This document shows positions 8,329-16,120 of a stretch of DNA of 18,254 nucleotides, piece by piece. The stretch is from assembly GCA_950069165.1 (NCBI GenBank), contig CATMIT010000024.1, forward strand, positions 1 through 18,254, read 5' to 3'. Position 1 is the stretch's first letter, and every line of letters begins with the position of its first letter. The notes beneath the pieces were generated by a model. It was not told the origin of the DNA. It worked only from the letters and a program-made list of their open reading frames with translations, and did not search any database. Position numbers and translations under genes: made by a program. The stretch is from an uncultured Flavobacteriales bacterium (GTDB taxonomy: Bacteria > Bacteroidota > Bacteroidia > Flavobacteriales > BACL11).

Positions 8329-9345
8329 TTAATCTACAACAATTTTCTTTTTTACCGTACCATCATCATAAATATAGAACAACAAAGTGTTTTTTCTTTC
8401 TGGAGAATCTTCCCCTAGTATATTTACAATTTTTAGAAGCTTAGCTTCTTTAGTATTCTCATTAATTGATGTATTGCACCATATCTGTACCATATCTGTG
8501 TCATTAAATTGATCACCTAGTTCTGATTCTATATCAGCAAAAAAATGAAGAGGGCCAGATGTAGGAGGGTTAATAAAGATATTTGAAAAATATAAATTAC
8601 TAGTATAAGCACTTGTATAATTATTCCCATCGTTTGGGGAAGAAGTAGTTACCTGAACCCCATTTGATAAATTTTCAATTGTAAAAAATCCAACTAAAGA
8701 ACCTGTACTATCATAAGCATTTATTATTGCAGAATTTTGACTTGTAATTAGCCCTACTTTTAATGATAATGAGATTGTAAGTGATGCTGTATTTATGGTA
8801 GTTGTTAAATTTGCATACCCAACAGAATCGTTAGCACTTAAAGACCCTATATTAAAAGACCCTCCATCAGAAGTAATAATGCTTATTTCTATATCTGGTT
8901 CGTCGGCACTTTGACTCACTGTTAATAAAAGTTCTGTAGATGCGTTACATTGTAAATCTGAAAGAGTATTGGTTATGATTGGATTGAACGGAGCGGGTAA
9001 AAACATAGAAGTAGTAAAAGTGTCAATTACCGACCAACTTGAGTTTAGTTGATTTGTAGAATCACAATAAGCCTCAATCTTCCATTCGTAAGTGGTTGAG
9101 GGTTGTAATAATGGTAAAATCCGACTTGTCATTGTTGAATCAATATTTAATAAATTCATCCAATTCACAGTTCCGACCTCTCTTGTTCTAATTCTATAAT
9201 GGTTTACACTTGAGACTGCAGCCCAATTTGCTATTGCCGAATTATGTGTAATATTTGTCACATACAAACCGCTTGGTGTTGGACATTGAGCAAAACTCAG
9301 ATTCCCTAAAACTAAACATATAAACATGCAAAGTAACTTTTTCAT
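8329..9345 (-). CDS. Secreted fibronectin-III protein with short T9SS-like C-terminal tail
   Basis: The 338-residue product has a signal peptide (1-19, cut before Gln20). One fibronectin type III domain follows (about 21-112: starts CPTPSGLYVTNITHNSAIANW, includes LQPSTTYEWKIEAYC). A beta-rich middle region (about 120-300) resembles the proprotein-convertase P-domain-like or lectin-like folds seen in secreted proteins, but I cannot name it. The last 37 residues (302-338) contain LLKIVNILGE and LFYIYDDGTVKKKIVVD. This compact ending recurs in secreted proteins of marine Flavobacteriales and behaves like a reduced sorting tail. An extracellular or surface adhesive or scaffold role is inferred only from the domain types. 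The gene has its own promoter-like box and is probably monocistronic. Confidence 0.78.
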   Translation of the reverse strand: MKKLLCMFICLVLGNLSFAQCPTPSGLYVTNITHNSAIANWAAVSSVNHYRIRTREVGTVNWMNLLNIDSTMTSRILPLLQPSTTYEWKIEAYCDSTNQLNSSWSVIDTFTTSMFLPAPFNPIITNTLSDLQCNASTELLLTVSQSADEPDIEISIITSDGGSFNIGSLSANDSVGYANLTTTINTASLTISLSLKVGLITSQNSAIINAYDSTGSLVGFFTIENLSNGVQVTTSSPNDGNNYTSAYTSNLYFSNIFINPPTSGPLHFFADIESELGDQFNDTDMVQIWCNTSINENTKEAKLLKIVNILGEDSPERKNTLLFYIYDDGTVKKKIVVD

Positions 9346-9364
9346 TTTATTGTAAGTTATTTTT

Positions 9365-9372
9365 CAAATATA
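9365..9372 (-). promoter_or_regulatory. Promoter -7 element (TATATTTG) of the FN3 protein gene
   Basis: On the minus strand TATATTTG fits TAnnTTTG exactly and sits 19 bases upstream of the ATG at 9345. The predicted leader is about 15 bases and has no Shine-Dalgarno sequence but an A-rich stretch, as is common in this phylum. No -33 element is evident. The rest of the 185-base gap (9346-9530) shows no gene. Confidence 0.45.
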
Positions 9373-9511
9373 CAAAATTTTACAGGAATATTTTATTTTT
9401 ACGTAGTTTTATATAGAAAACACCATAAGTAATTGAAAATCAAATTAATAGAGAGGTTTTTCTAAAAACTGTTTTCAAAATATTTTAATGAAGGAACCCC
9501 TATAGCATAGT

Positions 9512-9532
9512 AAAACCCCATTAGAGGGCTTT
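9512..9532 (-). terminator. Weak candidate terminator after the methyltransferase gene
   Basis: On the minus strand AAA-G-CCC pairs with GGG-G-TTTT around TCTAAT, giving three G-C and three A-T pairs split by a G-G mismatch. It overlaps the stop codon of the gene ending at 9531. The stem is marginal and the U-run is only four bases, so this is a low-confidence call. Confidence 0.25.
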
Positions 9533-10427
9533 ATTTTAAGCCGTTTTCTTTTCTAAACACATAAATTGTACTAGAAAACCCTCTTTTACTAAAAAACGCA
9601 ATTACATTAGAAATTAATCCAATAGCAAATCCTTTCAAAAGTTTTTTTTTCCCAGATTTATATTCTTCACTCAAAATCGAAACATAGAAAGAATCAAAAA
9701 GCATAGGTTTTGTTCTTACCAAATTAAATCCACACTTTTTAAAAAGAGAGCCAATACTTGCTTTTGAAAAATGCCACAAATGAATAGGCACATCCCAAGC
9801 TGCCCAATACTCTTTGTAGTAGTTGGCATCCCAACTTTTAAGATTAGGGACTGCTATAATTACAGTTCCATTTTTTTCTAAAATTCTTGAAAAATGTTCT
9901 ATTGTTTCATTCAAATTTGGGATATGCTCTAATACATGCCACATTGTAATTGTTTCAAAAGAATCTTCATCAAATTGGCTTAAATCCGTATTTTCTGAAA
10001 CATCTAGATTGTAATTATCAATTGCTTGCATTCTTGCAATTTCTGATGGCTCAATCCCTTTTGTTTTAAATCCGGCAGTTTTACAAGCATTTAAAAACTC
10101 TCCCGTTCCGCAACCAATATCTAAATGGTTTTTTATTTTAGAATATTTTTTAACTAGCTTTAGTTTCTGTACAATGGCGTATTTTCTAACTATTTGATAC
10201 AGGATTTCAAAAAGCCCTTTACTAGTATTGGTATGTGAAATGTAGTTGTCAGAAATATAGTATTTCTCTAAATTTTCTTCTTTTGGCCTAGGATTAGTAA
10301 ATGTAAAGTTACAATTATTACAGTTTACAATTGTAAAGTTCTCTTTAGATGTTGAATGGTCTTTACAACTAAAAAGAACATTAAAACTATATTCAGCACA
10401 AATAGGGCAGATTTTTAATTTTTTCAT
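9531..10427 (-). CDS. Class I SAM-dependent methyltransferase with N-terminal zinc ribbon
   Basis: The 298-residue protein starts with a four-cysteine zinc ribbon (Cys7-x2-Cys10 and Cys36-x2-Cys39, followed by FTFTNPRP). The Methyltransf_23-type Rossmann domain has motif I HLDIGCGTGEFL (101-112, Asp103 and the glycines binding SAM), an acidic residue at the end of strand 2 (Glu126 in GIEPS), and WHVLEHI (163-169) as motif IV. A post-core region contains LWHFSKASIGSLFKKCGF. Near the C-terminus is a hydrophobic stretch (GFAIGLISNVIAFF) that might touch membrane. The substrate is unknown: such zinc-ribbon enzymes act on small molecules, sugars, lipids or proteins. The ATG overlaps the mnmG TGA by four bases (ATGA), suggesting coupled translation and possibly a related role in tRNA modification, though this is inference from position only. 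Confidence 0.85.
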   Translation of the reverse strand: MKKLKICPICAEYSFNVLFSCKDHSTSKENFTIVNCNNCNFTFTNPRPKEENLEKYYISDNYISHTNTSKGLFEILYQIVRKYAIVQKLKLVKKYSKIKNHLDIGCGTGEFLNACKTAGFKTKGIEPSEIARMQAIDNYNLDVSENTDLSQFDEDSFETITMWHVLEHIPNLNETIEHFSRILEKNGTVIIAVPNLKSWDANYYKEYWAAWDVPIHLWHFSKASIGSLFKKCGFNLVRTKPMLFDSFYVSILSEEYKSGKKKLLKGFAIGLISNVIAFFSKRGFSSTIYVFRKENGLK

Positions 10428-12295
10428 CTTCCCATATAAATTAGTAAAACATTAATATCTGAGGGCGAAACTCCACTAATTCTTGTGGCTTGTCCAATTG
10501 AGCTAGGAAAAATATTTTTTAGTTTCTCCCTTGCTTCAGCAGAAATAGAATGTAGTTTGTCATATTCAAAATTTTCAGGAATTTTGATATGCTCTAAGGC
10601 ATACATTTTATTAGCGGCCTCTTTTTCCTTATTCATATAACCATTGTATTTGATATGAATCTCTACTTGACTAATCACTTCTTTATCAATATTATTGGTT
10701 TTGATAAATGCTTTTAAAGAATCAGAACACATTAAATCTTTCGTTTTAATATGTGGTCTTGCTAGGATATCTTTTAGCTTTTTCTTTTGTACTATCTTAG
10801 CGCTTCCTTTTTTTATTAAAATGCTATTTATTATTTTTGGCTCAATACTTTGATCGGATAAAAATTTCAGTAATTCTTCTTTTTTTGCTCTTTTCTTATC
10901 CAGTGTGATTAATCTATCTTGGTCCGCTAACCCAAGCTTGTATCCTATTTCAGTTAGTCGCTCATCTGCATTATCCTGCCTAAGTAAAAGCCGGTATTCA
11001 GCCCTTGAAGTAAACATTCTATAAGGTTCTTCCGTTCCTTTTGTAATCAAGTCGTCTATTAAAACCCCAATATAAGCCTCAGAGCGCGAAAGAGTAAAAG
11101 GGTCAAGTTTGTAAATATTTTGATGGGCATTTATTCCGGCCATTATTCCTTGTGCGGCTGCTTCCTCATAGCCAGTAGTTCCATTTATCTGCCCGCAGAA
11201 AAAGAGATTTTTCACTAGTTTTGTTTCTAGGGTTTGTTTGAGTTGTGTAGGTGGAAAATAATCGTATTCCACTGCATATCCTGCCCTAAACATTTTTACT
11301 TTTTCAAGCCCTTTAATTTTTCTAAGTGCGTTCAATTGCACCTGATGAGGAAGTGATGTCGAAAACCCATTTAAATAAATTTCTATTGTATTTCTTCCTT
11401 CTGGCTCAATGAATAATTGATGCCTATTTCTATCGGAAAAACGATTTAATTTTTCTTCAATTGAAGGGCAATATCTTGGCCCTGAACTTTTAATTCTACC
11501 AGTAAACATAGGGGATTGATTAAAGCCTTCTTTCAAAATAGCATGGCATTCTTCATTGGTATAAGTAATAAAACAACTTTCCTGATTTCTAACAGATGAG
11601 GTATTGGTAAATGAAAATTTGTTTGGGGATTTATCTCCTTTTTGCTCTTCTGTTTTGCTGTAATCAATAGTTCTTCCGTCTAATCTTGGGGGTGTGCCAG
11701 TTTTCATTCTCCCATGGGTAAACCCTAAATCGATAAGCTGAGCCGTTATTCCTTCTGACGACTTTTCGCCCATTCTTCCTCCTGAGAATTGTTTCTTGCC
11801 AATATGCATCACACCACTTAAAAAAGTGCCATTACATAAAACAACAGCCTTTGCAGTTATTTCAAAACCTAAATTGGTTTTTACTCCCGCTACAACTCCT
11901 TTCCTAATTGTTAGAGAAGTTACGGTATCTTGCCAAAAAGAAATATTTTTATTTTCTTCTAGTGCTACACGCCAATTTTGAGCAAAAACCATTCTATCAC
12001 ATTGCGCTCTTGGGCTCCACATTGCAGGACCTTTTGAAGTATTCAGCATTCTGAACTGAATGGTCGCACTGTCTGTAATAATTCCAGACATGCCTCCTAA
12101 AGCATCTATTTCCCTAACAATTTGCCCTTTTGCAATGCCTCCCATAGCAGGATTACAGGACATTTGTGCAATGGTTTGCAAATTTTGGGTAATCAGCAAA
12201 ACCTTTGATCCTAGTTTAGCAGCAGCATGTGCCGCTTCACAGCCTGCATGTCCGCCACCTACTACAATTATATCGTATGTCTGTTCAAAAATCAT
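10424..12295 (-). CDS. mnmG: tRNA uridine-5-carboxymethylaminomethyl modification enzyme MnmG (GidA)
   Basis: MnmG is the FAD-binding partner of the GTPase MnmE. Together they install the cmnm5 group on wobble U34 of several tRNAs, using methylene-tetrahydrofolate and glycine. The protein has the dinucleotide-binding loop GGGHAGCEAA (13-22) and the conserved MSCNPAMGGIAKG (45-57). It also has both GidA signatures: SGPRYCPSIEEKLNRF (271-286) and GQINGTTGYEEAAAQG. The C-terminal helical domain is complete and ends with SPSDINVLLIYMGR. I start it at the ATG at 12295 (623 residues), because this gives MIFEQTYDIIVVGGG, the normal family N-terminus. A longer frame begins at TTG 12313, but the extra six codons merely translate the parS-like site. 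The gene lies 45 bases after ybeY and overlaps the methyltransferase start. Confidence 0.97.
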   Translation of the reverse strand: MIFEQTYDIIVVGGGHAGCEAAHAAAKLGSKVLLITQNLQTIAQMSCNPAMGGIAKGQIVREIDALGGMSGIITDSATIQFRMLNTSKGPAMWSPRAQCDRMVFAQNWRVALEENKNISFWQDTVTSLTIRKGVVAGVKTNLGFEITAKAVVLCNGTFLSGVMHIGKKQFSGGRMGEKSSEGITAQLIDLGFTHGRMKTGTPPRLDGRTIDYSKTEEQKGDKSPNKFSFTNTSSVRNQESCFITYTNEECHAILKEGFNQSPMFTGRIKSSGPRYCPSIEEKLNRFSDRNRHQLFIEPEGRNTIEIYLNGFSTSLPHQVQLNALRKIKGLEKVKMFRAGYAVEYDYFPPTQLKQTLETKLVKNLFFCGQINGTTGYEEAAAQGIMAGINAHQNIYKLDPFTLSRSEAYIGVLIDDLITKGTEEPYRMFTSRAEYRLLLRQDNADERLTEIGYKLGLADQDRLITLDKKRAKKEELLKFLSDQSIEPKIINSILIKKGSAKIVQKKKLKDILARPHIKTKDLMCSDSLKAFIKTNNIDKEVISQVEIHIKYNGYMNKEKEAANKMYALEHIKIPENFEYDKLHSISAEAREKLKNIFPSSIGQATRISGVSPSDINVLLIYMGR

Positions 12296-12296
12296 A

Positions 12297-12312
12297 TGTT
12301 CCACATGAAACA
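12297..12312. promoter_or_regulatory. parS: parS-like ParB-binding site directly upstream of mnmG
   Basis: TGTTCCACATGAAACA differs at one position (A for G at base 9) from TGTTCCACGTGAAACA, a version of the near-universal chromosomal parS consensus TGTTNCACGTGAAACA. It lies between ybeY and mnmG, one base before the mnmG ATG. That is where such sites occur in other bacteria near gidA/gidB and the origin. ParB bound here would nucleate the segregation complex and might shield the mnmG start region in DNA. No parA or parB gene lies in the window. The changed base falls in the central CG, which may weaken binding. Confidence 0.6.
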
Positions 12313-12340
12313 AATTTATAAAATACTGATAATCAGAAAA

Positions 12341-12751
12341 TTAAGTTTGCAAAGATAAATAAAAATCTTCTTTCTCTCGCATAATTTCCTTCTCTTTTTT
12401 GCCTTTATCCTTATATCCTAATAAATGCAAAATACCATGAATAATAACCCTAGAAAGTTCGTTTTCAAAAGGAGCGTTATTAATAGGAGCGTTCTCCCTT
12501 ACCCTATCAATGCTTATAAAAATATCGCCAGAAATTAAATCTCTATCTGAATAATCAAAAGTTATAATATCTGTAAAGGTATCATGCCCAAGATAGGCTC
12601 TATTCTTTTCATGCAAAAAATAATCATCACAAAAAATAAAATTAATGTCTTTTGTCGTTTTCCCTTCTTTTACAATTGTTTCTTTAATCCACTTTTTTAC
12701 AGCTATCTTCTGTTTTAGCTGAAAATTTGTTTCAGAATGAAATAAAATCAT
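12341..12751 (-). CDS. ybeY: Endoribonuclease YbeY (rRNA maturation factor)
   Basis: YbeY is a single-strand-specific metal-dependent RNase involved in 16S rRNA 3'-end maturation and ribosome quality control. The 136-residue product has the normal compact size. It contains the family core NRAYLGHDTFTDIITFDY (about 50-67), SGDIFISIDRVRENA (about 74-88), and the metal motif HGILHLLGYKD (105-115). His105 and His109 are in place; the third histidine of the usual H-x3-H-x5-H motif is Asp115 here, a substitution commonly seen in this phylum. The ATG overlaps the TGA of the large coiled-coil membrane protein gene by four bases, so the two are probably translated together. mnmG follows after 45 bases. 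Confidence 0.93.
   Translation of the reverse strand: MILFHSETNFQLKQKIAVKKWIKETIVKEGKTTKDINFIFCDDYFLHEKNRAYLGHDTFTDIITFDYSDRDLISGDIFISIDRVRENAPINNAPFENELSRVIIHGILHLLGYKDKGKKEKEIMREKEDFYLSLQT
12350..12357 (-). promoter_or_regulatory. Candidate internal promoter (-7 TATCTTTG) for mnmG
   Basis: On the minus strand TATCTTTG followed by CAAACT matches TAnnTTTG and lies within the last codons of ybeY, 55 bases ahead of the mnmG ATG. A transcript from it would have a leader of about 45-50 bases that contains the parS-like sequence. No -33 TTG is seen at normal spacing. Confidence 0.45.
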
Positions 12752-15700
12752 TGGGCTTTTTTGCTAAGTTCATTAAAATATTTTGTCACCTTGTTTTTAT
12801 AAAAAGGAGAAAGTTGAGCAGGTTTTGTTTTGAGTAATTCCAATTGTTTTTCCTTTTGTTTTTTGTAGTCAGAATAGCTGTTATTAGTATTTGTAAACTC
12901 ATATTCCCATTCATTTGATTTCCTTTTTGGCTCTTCCTCTCTTTCTCTTTCTGCTTTTTCTGCTTCTAGCAACCTACTTAGTATGTCTTCCTGTCTTTTT
13001 ATGGTTTCTTTTGTAATTTTATTATTGACAATATCAATTTCATTTTCTTCCATCTTTTTAATCATTTTATCAATATTTCCTTTCTCCCCTGATTTTCCAA
13101 TTTCATCTCTTAGTTCTTGTAATTGCTGGCGAATACTTTCTTGTTGCTGTGCCAACTTTACTAAATTTTTACACTGTCCGTTATTTAATTTTTCTCCTTT
13201 CTTCTTTCCTTTTTTCCCCATCATGCCTTTCATTTGTGCATTGAGTTTTTTCTGCATTTTCTTTAATTTTGAAAGAGATGGCTTCCCACTTCCGGGCTTA
13301 TTACAATTACTTGGCTTGCTAGAAGAACTTGAGCATTGTTGCTGCATTTGTTTTAACATTTCAGCAAGGATGAGAGCTAAATTATTGGCAGAAGTCATTG
13401 CAAATTGTTGCTCCCCCATTGCTTTATTTACGATTCTTTCTTCCAGGTTTTTGGTCGCGAAAGACATATTATTTTTTATTGAAGCAATTTCTTTATTCAC
13501 AGCATGCTGAATTTGGACCACCCTTTTACTAAGAGCAAAAAGAGAATCCTCAATGATTACAGCATCATCTACCAATTTCTTTTGGTTTTTTACCAGCTCA
13601 ACATAAGAAGGGCTGTTTTTTGGAGTAACTTTTACCTTTTTCATAAGTTCCTCCTGATCAAAAGAAAGGTGGATTAAATTCTCCAAAATTTGCCTTAATG
13701 TTTCCATATCTTCCTCTTGTGCAGAGGAGCAAGAACTTGATTGTAGAGCCTGTAATTGTTGCTCTAATTCATCCATTTTATCCAATGCATCTTTTTGCGA
13801 TTTGGATGATTTCTTTTTCTTGTTTTTTTCTAAGGCATCTTTACTTTCTTCCATTTTTTCAGAAATTTCTTTTTCTTGCATTTGAGTATTAGGCATCTTG
13901 TTTTTCTCTTCCAATTCCTGATTTTTCTTACTTAATTCATCCAACTGTTTCTTCAGCTCTTCAAATTCCTTATTTAATTTTTCTTGCTCTTTGGCAAGTT
14001 TTCCGGCATCTGATTTTTTATCTTCCGTCTTTTCTTTTAACTCCTTCTGCTTTTCTTTCAACTCGCTTAATTTATCAAGTGCATCTTCTAGTTTTAGTTC
14101 AAATTCCAGTTGTTTAAAAAGCTCCAAATTTCTATCCAATTCTTTTTCTAAATCCGCATCATCTTGCTCCATTTTATCTAAAAGCTCTTTCAGATTTTCC
14201 TTATTCATTTCTTCCATCATTTTTCGCATTTCTTCCAAAAGCTTTTTAGTTTCCTCATCCAAAACTTCATTAAATAATTTTTCTAATTGCTTTTGTTTTT
14301 CTAAAAGCTCAGGCGATACTTTTTTGTATTGCTCTTGCTTTTTCTGTTTGGCTGAATTCTTTTCTTTTAGCTGTGCCATCTGATTTTGTAAGACCTTTTG
14401 TTTTTCCATTAAAGCCTCTGCTTTTTTCTTTTCTTCCCAACCTAGCTTCTTTTTTTCTAGTAAATCCTTATTCAGAGATTTTATATCCTCTTTTATTTCT
14501 TTTGCCAAAGCAATACTTTTTTGCAAGTCCGTTTTTATTTTGCTTTCCTCTTTTTCAAGCTGACTATTTAAGTTTTCAGCATCAGGGACATTAAATGTAA
14601 ACAATTTACTTTTAGTGAATTTATTCCCATTTACCCCATCATTATCCCACACTTTAAAATAGTAAGTAAACTTATTTCCTAATTCCAAATTAAGCAAGGA
14701 GATATCTGTATGATGGAAAAACTGTTGTTGAATTACTCCTTCCACAGGGATATCTATAATATTATGAATCGTTTCATCCTTTTTCTTTATTTGAGAATGA
14801 AATTCCAATTTGCTTATTTTGTAATCGTCTTTTACAATGCCGCTAAAAAATATTTTCTCTCCAATACTGTCAATTTCCTGTTCAACCATAATAGTCGGAT
14901 AAGCATCTGGAATAATATTTACATGGTATAAAATACTATCAGAAACCTGAAAATTATTTTCAGTGATAATCTGGTAAAATGCAGATTGTTTAAACTGAAA
15001 ATTAAAAGCCATTTTTTCTTCCGTTATCGGACTTGCTAAATGTTTTTTCTTGTCTATATTAAAAAATAAACGATCGGTATTTATAACATCAAAAGTCCAA
15101 TTTACATGGCTTCCTTCCGGGATATTTAAATCGCCAATATTAGTTAAAGCTTCTGTTTTTAATTCAGTATATTTCGGTGGAGAAATCAGGAGTTCAAAAT
15201 TAATAATGGCGGGTTTTGGAAGGATATTCAAAGTGTAGTTTTTAGAATAAAAACCATTTGCAAATAACTGAAAATCGGTATTGGTAATCACATTTTTAAA
15301 AACATAATTATGAGTAGTAACATTCAATTTTTTCAATCGAAATTTATTGTTGCCCACCACTACAAAAACCTTATCCGGAATTTCATTGCCTTTTAATACA
15401 AGTGATAACTCAAAATCTTCTTGTTTTACTACTTTCAGGTTTCCCTCATCAATTATAAAATCGAATGGAGCTTTTGGCTCAAAAAAGGTATTGTGTTTTA
15501 TTATTCTAGCAGAACTTTCTGTTAGGATATGTTTATTTCCAGACGCAAAAAAGAATAACACAATTAGAAGCGGAAATGCTAGCCATTTGCTATATTTTTT
15601 ATTCTCTGAAAAATTAATAACAGAAGAAAAAGAAAAGGATGAAATTTCATTTATTTTCTGATTGATACTCGCCTGAATTAAAGCGTTATCTTGCTCACTC

Positions 15701-16053
15701 ATTTTATGCAATTGTAAAACATTAAGCAGCTTATCATCAACCTCAGAAAAGTGTTTTCCAATAATATTAGCGGCCACTTCCATGCTCATTATTTTTCCAT
15801 ATCTATACAGATGCAGTAAAGGAATAATCACATATCGGTAAAGAATAAAGGCATTTGTAAGTATATAAGTCCAAAATAAAATGGAACGAACAACTACATC
15901 AAACTGAGAATAATATTCTAAAATGGAAAAAACAAGGAAAAAAATCAGCAAAACAGATGCAGAATAAATTCCCCCACGAATAAGCTGATTCTTGTAGAAT
16001 TTACTAATAAACTCATTCAGTTTATCAAACAAATGTTGTGTCGTATTTTTCAT
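12748..16053 (-). CDS. Large membrane-anchored coiled-coil protein, DUF4175-like
   Basis: The 1101-residue protein has two closely spaced transmembrane helices (about 28-47 and 55-79) and a third (about 157-171). A beta-rich part follows (about 180-480), including LLISPPKYTELKTEALTN, which resembles DUF4175 proteins. Residues about 490-770 are a long, highly charged Lys/Glu/Leu coiled coil with almost no other residues. After that come Ser-Cys patches (SSSCSS near 771; QQCSSSSSKPSNC near 908), a basic MMGKKGKKKGEK stretch, and another charged helical tail. Large proteins of this layout occur before ybeY in many Bacteroidota; the function is not established. I place the start at ATG 16053 rather than TTG 16128. 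The shorter form begins just after a strong promoter box, and the 25 extra residues would overlap the divergent gltX promoter region. A structural or envelope-scaffold role is a guess. Confidence 0.8.
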   Translation of the reverse strand: MKNTTQHLFDKLNEFISKFYKNQLIRGGIYSASVLLIFFLVFSILEYYSQFDVVVRSILFWTYILTNAFILYRYVIIPLLHLYRYGKIMSMEVAANIIGKHFSEVDDKLLNVLQLHKMSEQDNALIQASINQKINEISSFSFSSVINFSENKKYSKWLAFPLLIVLFFFASGNKHILTESSARIIKHNTFFEPKAPFDFIIDEGNLKVVKQEDFELSLVLKGNEIPDKVFVVVGNNKFRLKKLNVTTHNYVFKNVITNTDFQLFANGFYSKNYTLNILPKPAIINFELLISPPKYTELKTEALTNIGDLNIPEGSHVNWTFDVINTDRLFFNIDKKKHLASPITEEKMAFNFQFKQSAFYQIITENNFQVSDSILYHVNIIPDAYPTIMVEQEIDSIGEKIFFSGIVKDDYKISKLEFHSQIKKKDETIHNIIDIPVEGVIQQQFFHHTDISLLNLELGNKFTYYFKVWDNDGVNGNKFTKSKLFTFNVPDAENLNSQLEKEESKIKTDLQKSIALAKEIKEDIKSLNKDLLEKKKLGWEEKKKAEALMEKQKVLQNQMAQLKEKNSAKQKKQEQYKKVSPELLEKQKQLEKLFNEVLDEETKKLLEEMRKMMEEMNKENLKELLDKMEQDDADLEKELDRNLELFKQLEFELKLEDALDKLSELKEKQKELKEKTEDKKSDAGKLAKEQEKLNKEFEELKKQLDELSKKNQELEEKNKMPNTQMQEKEISEKMEESKDALEKNKKKKSSKSQKDALDKMDELEQQLQALQSSSCSSAQEEDMETLRQILENLIHLSFDQEELMKKVKVTPKNSPSYVELVKNQKKLVDDAVIIEDSLFALSKRVVQIQHAVNKEIASIKNNMSFATKNLEERIVNKAMGEQQFAMTSANNLALILAEMLKQMQQQCSSSSSKPSNCNKPGSGKPSLSKLKKMQKKLNAQMKGMMGKKGKKKGEKLNNGQCKNLVKLAQQQESIRQQLQELRDEIGKSGEKGNIDKMIKKMEENEIDIVNNKITKETIKRQEDILSRLLEAEKAEREREEEPKRKSNEWEYEFTNTNNSYSDYKKQKEKQLELLKTKPAQLSPFYKNKVTKYFNELSKKAQ

Positions 16054-16059
16054 AGATTG

Positions 16060-16067
16060 CAAAGGTA
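16060..16067 (-). promoter_or_regulatory. Promoter -7 element (TACCTTTG) of the coiled-coil/ybeY/mnmG operon
   Basis: TACCTTTG followed by CAATC on the minus strand fits TAnnTTTG. It ends seven bases before the ATG at 16053, so the message would be leaderless or have only a few leader bases. This supports the shorter start for the downstream gene. A TTTG at 16081-16084 is only 13 bases away and is too close to be a normal -33 element. Confidence 0.55.
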
Positions 16068-16112
16068 CAATTTTATCCTTCAAAATGTAAAACGAATTTA
16101 TCTGATAAAGCT

Positions 16113-16120
16113 TATCTTTG
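16113..16120 (+). promoter_or_regulatory. Promoter -7 element (TATCTTTG) of gltX-folB
   Basis: TATCTTTG followed by CCGTCC matches TAnnTTTG and is divergent from the -7 box at 16060-16067, about 45 bases away. The ATG of gltX lies 22 bases beyond, giving a leader of around 18 bases. No clear -33 TTG is visible. Confidence 0.55.

Noticed and set aside
12296..12313. Six-codon N-terminal extension of MnmG from TTG 12313
   Set aside because: The extra residues are the translation of the parS-like site, the codon is a rare TTG, and the ATG at 12295 gives the usual family N-terminus.
12326..12336. Small palindrome CTGATAATCAG between ybeY and mnmG
   Set aside because: With a single central base it cannot fold as a stable hairpin, there is no U-run, and no regulator is known to suggest an operator.
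12983..13510. 175-codon open frame on the plus strand, Cys/Phe/Ser-rich
   Set aside because: It is the antisense of the Lys/Glu/Gln-rich coiled-coil gene; such low-complexity codons leave the opposite strand open. The other plus-strand frames between 13698 and 15661 are rejected for the same reason.
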